Shown: positions 51,719 to 61,049 of the stretch, piece by piece
Layout: each line of letters opens with the position of its first letter
Numbering within the stretch: position 1 is the stretch's first letter
Origin: HGM04593 sp045636545
GTDB lineage: Bacteria; Bacteroidota; Bacteroidia; Bacteroidales; Bacteroidaceae
Reading direction: 5' to 3'
NCBI GenBank assembly: GCA_045636545.1
Contig: JAZTXR010000050.1
Coordinates: forward strand, 19,131-83,130
DNA: 64,000 nt
Translations under genes and position numbers: made by a program
The notes under the pieces: model-generated
What the model saw: only the letters and a program-made list of their open reading frames with translations
Told to the model about the DNA's origin: nothing
Databases searched by the model: none

Positions 51719-54211
51719 ATGAAGAGAATACTATTCGCACTACTGTTGATATCGCCTTTGAGCCTGCTTGCACAGGTTACGGGTTCCATCCGAGGCATTA
51801 TCATTGAGGATGAGACCGACGAGGCTCTGCCCTTTGTAACCATTGCACTCACCCCCGAGGGTGGCACTGCACCCACGGCGGGCTGCAGCACCGGCGAAGA
51901 CGGTTCGTTCCGTCTCAGCAACATCAAAGCCGGCAAATACACCCTCACCGCATCGTTCGTCGGTTATCTCGACGACAGCCGCAAAGTGAGCATCACCGCC
52001 GACAAGAACAACATGAACATTGGCACAATACGCCTCAAGAGCGACCGCAAGCTACTGAAGGAGGTTGTCGTTACCGAGCAGCGCTCGCAGATGAGTTTCG
52101 AGATTGACAAACGCGTGTTCACCGTTGACCAGAACCTTGCCACAACCGGCGGTTCGGCAAGCGACGTGCTGGCCGACATCCCATCGGTCGAGGTTGACAA
52201 CGAGGGCACCGTGTCACTGCGCGGTAGCGAAAGCGTTACCGTGTGGATCAACGGCAAGGCAAGCGGACTCACAAGCGACAACCAGGGCGACATCCTGCAG
52301 CAGTTGCCGGCCGGCTCAATCGAGAAGATTGAGGTAATCACCAACCCGTCGGCAAAGCACTCGCCCGAGGGAACAGCCGGTATCATCAACATCATACTCA
52401 AGCGCGACCGCAAGGCCGGTTACTATGGCAGCGTGCAGGGTGGTATGGATTCAAGACTGGGCTACAATGCCGGTGGCAACATCAACTACAGCAGCGGCAA
52501 GGTCGATGCATACGCGGGTATCAACTACCGCAACATGAGATTCGAGAACGAGGGCATTACCGACACAAAGTATTTCGGCTCGGACCAATACCAGAAGCAG
52601 ACAAACATAGGCAGCCACAACCCCAACAACATCTTCGGCCGCGCCGGCATCACCTGGCGTTTTACCGAGAAGGATGAGATTTATGCCAATGTCATGGGTA
52701 TGTTCGGTGGTGGCAGACACAACAACGAGATTTCGGCAGTCAGCGGCCCCATCGGGAGCGACGGCACATACGCCGACCCAACACAACGGATGACCCGCAC
52801 CACCACACAGAAGGGCAAGCCCACGATGTACAATGTAGAGCTGGGCTACACACACCGTTGGAGCGACACCCATTTCCTTGACTTCTCTGTGGGACACCAC
52901 CAGTGGGCACAGCAACGTAATGCCACCTACCGCCAGACAACCGAGTTCTTTGGTGTAGACACAACCACAATGAGCTCCTACCAGTTCCAGGACGGACAGA
53001 ACAGGAACAACAACACCGAGATAAAGCTCGACTACGAGTACAAGATAAACGAGAACCACCGCATAGAGGCCGGTTACAAGGGCGATTTCTCCGATGACAG
53101 GAGCCCTGTCATAACATACACAGACGAGGAGCACACACAGCTTGACGAGAAGCTCTACAACCAGTTCCGCTACAAGCAGAACACGCAGGCGTTGTATGCA
53201 ACATACTCGGGACGTCTGGGCAAGTTCGGCTACCAGTTTGGCCTGCGTGGCGAGTACTGGAACGTAAAGACCCAGTCATACGGTTACGAACAGGAGCAGA
53301 GCGGACAGATTCCGGGATACACATCAAATGACTTCTTCAAACTTTTCCCCAGCGCATTCATAAGCTACGAAATCAGCGATGGACAGGAGTTGCAGGTAAA
53401 CTACACACGCCGTCTGCGCCGTCCTTGGGGCGGACAGCTCAACAATTTCCAGAACATCAGCGACTCCACGAACATTTCGTTCGGTAACCCTGGGCTGACA
53501 CCCGAGTACTCGAACGCATACGAACTCAACTACCTGAAGAACTGGGAGAACCACACCCTCTCGCTCTCGGGTTACTACCGCACCACCGAGGATGTGATTG
53601 AGCGCATAAGCTACAGCAGCGGCATCGGCAGGGTAATCTACACCACATTCGAGAATGTGGCAAAGACACAGTCGGCCGGTCTGGAGATTGTGGGCAAGAA
53701 CAGACTCTTCAAGGTGCTCGACCTCACCACAACAGTGAACCTGTTCTACTACAAGCTCGATGCATTCAAGTATATAATCAACGGATATACAATTACCGGC
53801 AATGCCGATGAGAACTTCTCGTGGAATGTCCGCATGACTGCGAACGTAATGCTCCCCTGGGGCATCTCACTGCAGGCAACAGGCCGTTACGACGCAAAGC
53901 GCATTGTGGCACAGGGCTACCGCGAGCCCAGCTACTCGCTCGACCTTGGCCTGCGCAAGATGTTCAACCAGCACTGGAGCCTGAGTGTCAATGCACGCGA
54001 CATCCTTGACTCGCGCGGACGACACAATGTGACGGTCAATGACACCTTCTACCGCTACTCCAAGAATTCACACGGCGGCCGCACCTTCGGCTTCACACTC
54101 ACATACAGCTTCGGTAACATGAAGGCGAAACGTCCCGACCGCAAGCAGATGCAGGAGATGCAGAACAGCGGCGGCGGATATGACGAGATGGGCGGAATGG
54201 GAGAGATGTAA
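51719..54211 (+). CDS. TonB-dependent outer-membrane receptor (beta-barrel family with carboxypeptidase-D-like N-terminus)
   Basis: I chose ATG 51719 (MKRILFALLLISPLSLLAQ), giving 830 residues. The longer frame overlaps the TolC stop. A carboxypeptidase-D regulatory-like domain (residues about 20-100) precedes the plug domain (LKEVVVTEQRSQMSFEIDKR, SVEVDNEGTVSLRGSESVTV, SAKHSPEGTAGIINIILK). The barrel ends SFGNMKAKRPDRKQMQEMQN with a Gly/Met-rich tail (GGGYDEMGGMGEM). The ligand is unknown. No SusD partner is nearby, so it is not a classic glycan importer. Confidence 0.92.
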   Translation: MKRILFALLLISPLSLLAQVTGSIRGIIIEDETDEALPFVTIALTPEGGTAPTAGCSTGEDGSFRLSNIKAGKYTLTASFVGYLDDSRKVSITADKNNMNIGTIRLKSDRKLLKEVVVTEQRSQMSFEIDKRVFTVDQNLATTGGSASDVLADIPSVEVDNEGTVSLRGSESVTVWINGKASGLTSDNQGDILQQLPAGSIEKIEVITNPSAKHSPEGTAGIINIILKRDRKAGYYGSVQGGMDSRLGYNAGGNINYSSGKVDAYAGINYRNMRFENEGITDTKYFGSDQYQKQTNIGSHNPNNIFGRAGITWRFTEKDEIYANVMGMFGGGRHNNEISAVSGPIGSDGTYADPTQRMTRTTTQKGKPTMYNVELGYTHRWSDTHFLDFSVGHHQWAQQRNATYRQTTEFFGVDTTTMSSYQFQDGQNRNNNTEIKLDYEYKINENHRIEAGYKGDFSDDRSPVITYTDEEHTQLDEKLYNQFRYKQNTQALYATYSGRLGKFGYQFGLRGEYWNVKTQSYGYEQEQSGQIPGYTSNDFFKLFPSAFISYEISDGQELQVNYTRRLRRPWGGQLNNFQNISDSTNISFGNPGLTPEYSNAYELNYLKNWENHTLSLSGYYRTTEDVIERISYSSGIGRVIYTTFENVAKTQSAGLEIVGKNRLFKVLDLTTTVNLFYYKLDAFKYIINGYTITGNADENFSWNVRMTANVMLPWGISLQATGRYDAKRIVAQGYREPSYSLDLGLRKMFNQHWSLSVNARDILDSRGRHNVTVNDTFYRYSKNSHGGRTFGFTLTYSFGNMKAKRPDRKQMQEMQNSGGGYDEMGGMGEM

Positions 54212-54230
54212 AAACCGTAAATAAGGCATC

Positions 54231-54275
54231 ACAAATGGCAGAAGCGACAAGTTTCTGCCATTTGTTGTTTTTTTG
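54231..54275 (+). terminator. Rho-independent terminator after the TonB-dependent receptor
   Basis: ACAAATGGCAGAA (54231-54243) pairs with TTCTGCCATTTGT (54253-54265), followed by a T run. Confidence 0.88.
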
Positions 54276-54352
54276 TTCAAAAAATTTCCACTTTTCACAA
54301 ATGTTTACGAAATTTGACGGCAACAAACAAAAACTTCTAAAAAGACCATAAT

Positions 54353-56206
54353 ATGGCAAAAAGTGAAAAGACACAGAAGGTCGACCAGATTGTAGTGCGT
54401 TTCTCGGGTGACTCGGGCGACGGCATGCAGTTGGCCGGCAACATCTTCTCTACAATCTCAGCAACAGTGGGCAATGACATCTGTACATTCCCGGACTACC
54501 CCGCCGACATACGTGCCCCACAAGGAGTACTCACCGGTGTATCGGGTTTCCAGGTACACATCGGCGCCGACAGAGTATTGACCCCCGGTGACCAGTGCGA
54601 CATTCTGGTGGCAATGAACCCCGCAGCCTTGAAGACACAGTACAAGCACTGCAAACCCACAGGTGCCATAATCATTGACAGTGACTCGTTCACCGAAAAA
54701 GACCTTGCAAAGGCCGAGTTCAAGACCGACAACCCCATTGCCGAACTTGGCATCACATGCGAGGTTGTACCATGCCCCATAACATCGCTTTGCCAGGCAA
54801 CACTTGCCGACAGCGGAATGGACAACAAGAGCATTCTGCGCTGCAAGAATATGCTTGCACTGGGACTGGTGTGCTGGATATATGACCGCGACCTTGGACT
54901 CGCCGAGAACATGCTGCGTGCAAAATTCGCAAAGAAACCCGAGGTTGCCGAGGCTAACATAAAGGTGCTGCGAGCAGGATATGACATGGGACACAACACC
55001 CACACATCAATCTCACACACCTACACTGTTGAGAGCGACCGCGAGAAGAAACGCGGCAAATACATGGACATCAACGGCAACAAGGCCACAGCATACGGTC
55101 TCATTGCCGCAGCCGAAAAGGCCGGGATGCAGTTGTTCCTTGGCTCATACCCCATAACACCGGCCACCGACATCCTGCACGAGCTTGCAAAACACAAGTC
55201 GATGGGTGTCATCACAATGCAGGCCGAGGACGAGATTGCCGGCTGCGCATCGGCAGTGGGTGCAGCCTACGCCGGAGCACTAGCCTGCACATCAACATCA
55301 GGCCCTGGCGTATGCCTCAAGAGCGAGGCCATCAACCTTGCCGTCATCACCGAGCTGCCGCTTGTAATCATAAACGTGCAGCGTGGCGGCCCATCGACCG
55401 GCCTGCCCACAAAGAGCGAACAGACCGACCTGTTGCAGGCACTCTACGGCCGCAATGGCGAGAGCCCCATTCCCGTGATTGCAGCCACATCGCCTACCGA
55501 CTGCTTTGATGCGGCATACAACGCCTGCAAGATTGCAGTCGAGCGCATGACCCCCGTCATCCTGCTCACCGATGCATTCATTGCCAACGGCTCTGCAGCA
55601 TGGAAACTGCCCGACATAAGCCAATACCCCGCCATCACTCCACCATACGTGAACGAGGGGATGAGAGAGGGTTGGAGCCCATACAAGCGTAACCCCGAGA
55701 CCGATGTGCGTTACTGGGCTGTCCCAGGCACACCGGGTTTCACCCACCGCATTGGCGGACTTGAGAAGAGCGCAGCCACAGGTGCCATAAGCAACGACCC
55801 TGCCAACCACCACAGCATGGTCGAGACACGCGCCCGCAAGGTTGCGAAGATAGCCGAGAGCCTGCCGCCGTTGCAGGTTGAGGGCAGCGAGGATGCCGAC
55901 CTGCTGATTGTAGGCTTCGGCGGCACATACGGCCACCTGTGCGAGGCCATGCAGCAGATGAATGCCGAGGGCAAGAAGGTTGCCTTGGCGCATTTCCGCT
56001 ACATCAACCCGCTGCCTGCAAACACAGCAGAGGTTCTGCGCCGCTACAGGAAGATTGTGGTTGCCGAGCAGAACATGGGACAGTTCGCCGGCTATCTGCG
56101 CACAAGCATCGACGGCATCAGCCTGCATCAGTACAATGAGGTAAAAGGACAGCCATTCGTGGTTGCCGACCTTGTCAAGGAATTCACAAAAATCATGGAG
56201 GGATAA
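54353..56206 (+). CDS. korA: 2-oxoacid:acceptor oxidoreductase, fused gamma-alpha subunit
   Basis: The 617-residue protein has the gamma domain first (VVRFSGDSGDGMQLAGNIFS, FPDYPADIRAPQGVLTG). The alpha/pyrimidine-binding domain is MQAEDEIAGCASAVGAAYAG with TSTSGPGVCLKSEAINLAV. A C-terminal domain has LLIVGFGGTYGHLCEAMQQM. With the next gene it forms 2-oxoglutarate (or other 2-oxoacid):ferredoxin oxidoreductase, which makes succinyl-CoA-type thioesters and reduced ferredoxin in anaerobes. The substrate is assigned by family resemblance. Confidence 0.92.
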   Translation: MAKSEKTQKVDQIVVRFSGDSGDGMQLAGNIFSTISATVGNDICTFPDYPADIRAPQGVLTGVSGFQVHIGADRVLTPGDQCDILVAMNPAALKTQYKHCKPTGAIIIDSDSFTEKDLAKAEFKTDNPIAELGITCEVVPCPITSLCQATLADSGMDNKSILRCKNMLALGLVCWIYDRDLGLAENMLRAKFAKKPEVAEANIKVLRAGYDMGHNTHTSISHTYTVESDREKKRGKYMDINGNKATAYGLIAAAEKAGMQLFLGSYPITPATDILHELAKHKSMGVITMQAEDEIAGCASAVGAAYAGALACTSTSGPGVCLKSEAINLAVITELPLVIINVQRGGPSTGLPTKSEQTDLLQALYGRNGESPIPVIAATSPTDCFDAAYNACKIAVERMTPVILLTDAFIANGSAAWKLPDISQYPAITPPYVNEGMREGWSPYKRNPETDVRYWAVPGTPGFTHRIGGLEKSAATGAISNDPANHHSMVETRARKVAKIAESLPPLQVEGSEDADLLIVGFGGTYGHLCEAMQQMNAEGKKVALAHFRYINPLPANTAEVLRRYRKIVVAEQNMGQFAGYLRTSIDGISLHQYNEVKGQPFVVADLVKEFTKIMEG

Positions 56207-56210
56207 GACT

Positions 56211-57215
56211 ATGAGCGACTACACAGCACAGGATTATAAGTTCGGACAGCCACGCTGGTGTCCGGGTTGCGGCGACCACTCTTTTTTGGGTGCACTGCAC
56301 AAGGCAATGAGTGAACTGGGCGTTGCGCCACACGACATTGCAGTGATTTCGGGTATCGGTTGCTCGTCACGCCTGCCCTATTATATGAACACATACGGTT
56401 TCCACACCATCCACGGCCGTTCGGCTGCCATCGCAACCGGAGCAAAGGTAGCCAACCCGGGGCTTACGGTGTGGCAGATTTCGGGCGACGGCGATGGCCT
56501 TGCCATCGGCGGCAACCACTTCATCCATGCGGTAAGGCGTAACATCGACCTTAACATGATACTGCTCAACAACCGCATCTATGGTCTCACGAAAGGCCAG
56601 TATTCACCCACATCGGTACGCGGTTTCGTGAGCAAATCATCGCCATACGGCACGGTCGAAGACCCGTTCCGCCCCGCCGAACTATGCTTTGGCGCACGCG
56701 GCAACTTCTTTGCACGTTGCGTAGCGACCGATATGCAGGCAGCAGTGGGATGTCTTAAGGCTGCTGCACAGCACAAGGGCGCATCGGTCGTGGAGGTGCT
56801 GCAGAACTGTGTAATCTTCAACAACGGCACCCACGAGAATGTCTACACCAAGGAGGGGCGCGCAAAGAACGCCATCTACCTCGAGCACGGCAAGCCCATG
56901 CTCTTTGGCGAGAACAAGGAGTATGGACTTATGCAGGAGGGATTCGGCCTGAAAGTGGTGAAGCTTGGTGAGAATGGAGTGACAGAGAGCGACATCCTTG
57001 TACACGATGCACACTGCAAGGACACAACCCTGCACCTGAAGCTTGCACTGATGGAGGGACCCGACTTCCCCATCGCGCTTGGAGTTATACGCGACGTGGA
57101 GGCAATGACATACAACGATGCCGTCCACGCACAGATTCAGGAGGTGAAGGCCGCAAAGCCGTACCACACCTTTGACGAACTGCTTGCCACAAACGAGACG
57201 TGGGAGATAAAATAA
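56211..57215 (+). CDS. korB: 2-oxoacid:acceptor oxidoreductase, beta subunit
   Basis: I chose ATG 56211 (MSDYTAQDYKFGQPRWCPGC); the frame to 56163 lies inside korA. The 334-residue protein has the TPP-binding beta subunit motifs RWCPGCGDHSFLGALHKAMS and GDGDGLAIGGNHFIHAVRRN. Conserved cysteines in WCPGCG and CGSSR-type positions (GIGCSSRLPYY) may hold a cluster. It starts 4 nt after korA. A complex hairpin terminator follows. Confidence 0.93.
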   Translation: MSDYTAQDYKFGQPRWCPGCGDHSFLGALHKAMSELGVAPHDIAVISGIGCSSRLPYYMNTYGFHTIHGRSAAIATGAKVANPGLTVWQISGDGDGLAIGGNHFIHAVRRNIDLNMILLNNRIYGLTKGQYSPTSVRGFVSKSSPYGTVEDPFRPAELCFGARGNFFARCVATDMQAAVGCLKAAAQHKGASVVEVLQNCVIFNNGTHENVYTKEGRAKNAIYLEHGKPMLFGENKEYGLMQEGFGLKVVKLGENGVTESDILVHDAHCKDTTLHLKLALMEGPDFPIALGVIRDVEAMTYNDAVHAQIQEVKAAKPYHTFDELLATNETWEIK

Positions 57216-57233
57216 AAAGCTATTTGATTCTCT

Positions 57234-57287
57234 AAAAAAAGAGCATAAGAATGGAACCGGCCGGTATCCCCTTATGCTCTTTTTTTT
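57234..57287 (+). terminator. Terminator after korAB, compound hairpin
   Basis: AAAAAAAGAGCATAAG (57234-57249) pairs with CTTATGCTCTTTTTTT (57271-57286). An inner GGAACCGG/CCGGTATCC stem completes it, and a T run follows. Confidence 0.88.
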
Positions 57288-57342
57288 ACACTTTCATTCA
57301 TATAAATTTCTTGTAAATGTTTTACAAAATAAAATATTTGTA

Positions 57343-57350
57343 TATTTTTG
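57343..57350 (+). promoter_or_regulatory. -7 element for susC, with long leader
   Basis: TATTTTTG matches TAnnTTTG. It lies 136 nt upstream of the susC ATG, and no clear TTTG stands at the usual distance. Confidence 0.5.
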
Positions 57351-57435
57351 AAATTGGTTAAAAGCGTTACCGTCAACTGCTTTTTGACAAAATGCAACGA
57401 TATTTTACAAAATAGAATAAATTTATAACTCCGGG

Positions 57436-57471
57436 GGAGCCTATGCGCAATACACAGCGCATTAATCCTCC
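57436..57471 (+). promoter_or_regulatory. Structured 5' leader hairpin upstream of susC
   Basis: ATGCGC (57443-57448) and GCGCAT (57457-57462) form a stem with an 8-nt loop. An outer GGAG/CTCC pairing (57436-57439, 57468-57471) can extend it. The hairpin ends 14 nt before the susC ATG, near the ribosome-binding zone. Confidence 0.5.
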
Positions 57472-57485
57472 AAAATTGAAATAAT

Positions 57486-60400
57486 ATGAAACTGTTAAAA
57501 ACTATTGGAAAGTCGCTTTTAGCGGCAACATTCCTGGGAATGACACTGACTTTCGTTCCGGTCGAAGGTTGGGCAAAGACTGCAACCATGCAGCAGAAGG
57601 ACGGTACTGTCAAAGGAACCGTAGTAGATGAATTCGGCGAACCGATGTTCGGTGCAGTAGCATTCGTCGTTGGAACAACCAATTCATCACCCATTGACTT
57701 TGATGGTAACTTTGAATTGCGCAATGTAGAGAAAGGCGCAACTATCCGCGTAACACTCATGGGCTACAAGTGCGACGACCAGGTTTGGAAGGGCGGCGCG
57801 CTCAAATTCGTGATGAAAGAGGAGTCTACAGCCCTTGACGAGGTGGTTGTGACAGCCATGGGTATCATGCGTAAGGAGAAATCATTGACATACGCCACAC
57901 AGCTCATCAAGGCCGACGAGCTATTGAAGGCTCCTGATGCAAATATCGCGAACTCACTCGAGGGTAAGATTTCGGGTATCACCATCACCCCAAGTGCCGG
58001 TGGTGCCGGTGGTGCATCAAAGATTGTGCTCCGTGGCAACAAGTCAATCATGGGAGAGAACGCACCTCTTATCGTTGTCGACGGTGTGCCTATGACAAAC
58101 AGCATCCGTGGACAGGTAAGCGATGCCGCAAACCTCACATACTCAGGAGCATCTGAGGGTAGCGACCCGCTTTCAATGATTAACCCCGACGATATCGAGT
58201 CTATGAACGTGCTAAAGGGCGCCAACGCAGCAGCCCTTTACGGTTCACGCGCTGCCAACGGCGTTGTCATGATTACCACAAAGAAGGGTAAAGAGGGTAA
58301 GATGGAGGTTGCTTTCAACTCAAGCACCACATTCGACAGCCCACTTCTCACTCCGGATTTGCAGAACTCATATGGTGGTTACCGAACCACATCACTGGGC
58401 GGTTCTTTACTATATGACAGCTGGGGAAACAAACTGACAGGCAATGGCGGTCATGTATTTGAAGTGGCAAGTAACAAACAATACTTCCCTGACGGAACAG
58501 TAAATGCCGCTCAATTACGCAATTATGCCAAGAATGACATTAATGAGTTCTTTGGCGTAGGAATCAACGCAAACAACTCGGTTTCGGTTTCAGGTGGTAC
58601 AGAGAAGATTCAGACCTATGTATCTTACTCTAACACACAGTCAATCGGTATGGTCTCTACAAACAAGTACGACCGTAACACATTCGCATTCCGCCAGAAC
58701 TACAAGCTTTGGGACAGAATCACATTGACAGCCAATGTAAACTACAACCAGGCAAAGACACAGAACCGTATTGGTGGTGGTACCATAGGTAACCCAATCT
58801 ATCACCTCTATACCACTCCACGTGACGTGGACATGGACTATTACAAGGACAACTACAGTGCTAAGGGCAGCTGGTGGTCTTCAGGTGACGCAATGGGTAA
58901 TGGAACACAAACCTATTATGTGTTGAATGAAGATGGTTCTTACTCAAAAGCGACAGGACACGTATTGCTTAATGGTCCTCAGCAGCAGTATGCATTCCAG
59001 GGTCCTACATTCAACAACCCTTATTGGCTCACCAACATGATCAACAGTGAGAACAACGAAGAGCGTTTCACAGCTTCATTCAACGCGACAGCGAATCTCC
59101 TCGAGGGTCTTAACTTCCAGGCACGTGTATCTATCGACCACGCCAAGTATCAGAGCGAGGGTCATACATATGCATCTACATGGGGACCTACAGACATGTA
59201 TAAATACGGTATCTACCACTTGTCAAACAGTAGAACGAATGAGATATATACCGACTACATGCTCTCTTATAATAAGGAGTTCAACAAAGACTGGGCATTC
59301 AATGCATCAGCCGGTTATGTAGGTCACACAATCAAGGGAACAGGCAGCAGCACTTATATCGACAATGCGACCGTGGATATGCAGATTAATGGTATCGTAA
59401 CAGAGTTGTCTACAGCCATAAACTGTTTCGAACCCAACTACGGAGGTTCCGGTGTTACATCAAAGAGCAAGAGCTCTAACTGGGACCAGGCTGCTCTTGC
59501 TACAGCACAGGTTGGTTGGAGAGACGTACTCTTCGTTGACGCATCATACCGTCACGACTGGTACCGTCCATTCAAGCAGTTCTCTTACCTTGGTACAAAG
59601 GAGAGCTACGGTTACTTTGGCGTAGGTGCCAACGCTGTTCTCAGCGACATGTTCAAGATGCCCGAGTGGTTCACATACGCGAAGTACCGCTTGAGCTACT
59701 CTGAGGTAGGTAACTCAATTCCTAACTACGTTTACAATGCTGTATCCGTAAATAAGGTTACAGGCGTAGTCAGTACTCAGTCAAGAAACTCATTCATTCC
59801 GGTGCCAGAGAAGACAAAGTCATTCGAGACCGGTCTCGAAATGCAGTTCTTCAACGATTGTCTGAATGTCGATGTCACATATTACAATTCAGCAATGCAC
59901 AATTCATACCTCGAGATTGCAGGTACAAACGGTAAGGCGCAGCCTGTGAACAGCGGTATCATCCGTAACCAGGGTATCGAGCTCTCTGTAGGTTATGATT
60001 GGAAGATGAGCAGCAACTGGCGTTGGCAGACAAGCGTGAACTTCTCTTACAACAATAACAAGATTGAGCAGACTTCAAAGGACAAGTATGGCAACGACAA
60101 GGATATGGCAACCACACTTGCAAACGGTAAGATCCAGTTGCTCTACAGGAAAGACGGCTCATACGGCGACATCTATATAACCGACTTTACACGTTATAGA
60201 GACGATGTATATTCATACACAGTCTATACCGATGCGGTTGACCAGAATAACCTTCCCATTGTTGTAGAGACCACAAAGTATAGCAAGACTCCTGTTGAGG
60301 CTGTATATGATGCAAATGGCAAGATGATAAGCTCAGAGTCATCATTAATGAACCGTGCAGGTGACCTCTATCTCGCAAATGGCAAGCCTTCTCTTGGTGG

Positions 60401-61007
60401 TTATGCCGATGTAACAGATGCGGGTAAGCTACGTGTACGTGATGCTAATAAGAAGTTCCAGAAGTATGCAGGCACACTCAACAGCCCATACCAGCTCTCT
60501 TGGTCAAACACATTCACATACAAGGATTTCTCACTCTACTTCCTCATCAACGGACGTATTGGCGGTAAGGTAATTTCACTTACCGAAGGATATCTTGACA
60601 AGTGGGGTGCTTCCAAGCGTACCGGCGATGCACGTCTCCATGCAGAGAAGAACAACATCTACGCAGAGGATGGACGTCACGGTATGTACCTGAATGAGGG
60701 TCGCGACCTTGTTGCAGTAGAGGACTACTATACATTTGTCGGTTCAAGCGATGCCAGCAGCTACATCTACGATGCCACAAACTTCCGTCTTCGTGAGCTC
60801 TCATTGGGTTACACATTCCGCAACCTCTTCGGTGACTACAAACACCTGAACGTTTCATTCGTTTGCCGTAACCTATTCTTCCTTTACAAGGATTCTCCGG
60901 TTGACCCAGACGTATCATTGTCAACAGCCAACGGCCTTGGCGGTATTGATGTATTCAACTACCCATCAGCCCGCAGCTTCGGTCTCAACCTCAAGGTTAA
61001 CCTTTAA
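57486..61007 (+). CDS. SusC/RagA-family TonB-dependent glycan importer
   Basis: The 1,173-residue protein has an N-terminal signal peptide (MKLLKTIGKSLLAATFLGMT). A carboxypeptidase-D-like regulatory domain (GTVVDEFGEPMFGAVAFV) follows at residues about 40-115. TonB-box-like and plug sequences (LDEVVVTAMGIMRKEKSLTY, VVDGVPMTNSIRG, NVLKGANAAALYGSRAANGV) come next, then a long beta barrel ending GLNLKVNL. It imports oligosaccharides across the outer membrane, with the SusD lipoprotein as lid. susD and a GH85 gene follow on the same strand. The ligand is inferred to be N-glycan derived. Confidence 0.96.
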   Translation: MKLLKTIGKSLLAATFLGMTLTFVPVEGWAKTATMQQKDGTVKGTVVDEFGEPMFGAVAFVVGTTNSSPIDFDGNFELRNVEKGATIRVTLMGYKCDDQVWKGGALKFVMKEESTALDEVVVTAMGIMRKEKSLTYATQLIKADELLKAPDANIANSLEGKISGITITPSAGGAGGASKIVLRGNKSIMGENAPLIVVDGVPMTNSIRGQVSDAANLTYSGASEGSDPLSMINPDDIESMNVLKGANAAALYGSRAANGVVMITTKKGKEGKMEVAFNSSTTFDSPLLTPDLQNSYGGYRTTSLGGSLLYDSWGNKLTGNGGHVFEVASNKQYFPDGTVNAAQLRNYAKNDINEFFGVGINANNSVSVSGGTEKIQTYVSYSNTQSIGMVSTNKYDRNTFAFRQNYKLWDRITLTANVNYNQAKTQNRIGGGTIGNPIYHLYTTPRDVDMDYYKDNYSAKGSWWSSGDAMGNGTQTYYVLNEDGSYSKATGHVLLNGPQQQYAFQGPTFNNPYWLTNMINSENNEERFTASFNATANLLEGLNFQARVSIDHAKYQSEGHTYASTWGPTDMYKYGIYHLSNSRTNEIYTDYMLSYNKEFNKDWAFNASAGYVGHTIKGTGSSTYIDNATVDMQINGIVTELSTAINCFEPNYGGSGVTSKSKSSNWDQAALATAQVGWRDVLFVDASYRHDWYRPFKQFSYLGTKESYGYFGVGANAVLSDMFKMPEWFTYAKYRLSYSEVGNSIPNYVYNAVSVNKVTGVVSTQSRNSFIPVPEKTKSFETGLEMQFFNDCLNVDVTYYNSAMHNSYLEIAGTNGKAQPVNSGIIRNQGIELSVGYDWKMSSNWRWQTSVNFSYNNNKIEQTSKDKYGNDKDMATTLANGKIQLLYRKDGSYGDIYITDFTRYRDDVYSYTVYTDAVDQNNLPIVVETTKYSKTPVEAVYDANGKMISSESSLMNRAGDLYLANGKPSLGGYADVTDAGKLRVRDANKKFQKYAGTLNSPYQLSWSNTFTYKDFSLYFLINGRIGGKVISLTEGYLDKWGASKRTGDARLHAEKNNIYAEDGRHGMYLNEGRDLVAVEDYYTFVGSSDASSYIYDATNFRLRELSLGYTFRNLFGDYKHLNVSFVCRNLFFLYKDSPVDPDVSLSTANGLGGIDVFNYPSARSFGLNLKVNL

Positions 61008-61049
61008 TTGTCTGGAACCACTATTAAATAACGAATAAAAGAATATATT

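Noticed and set aside
57351..57485. Known riboswitch in the susC leader
   Set aside because: The hairpin fits none of the riboswitch classes I can recognise by conserved core sequences.
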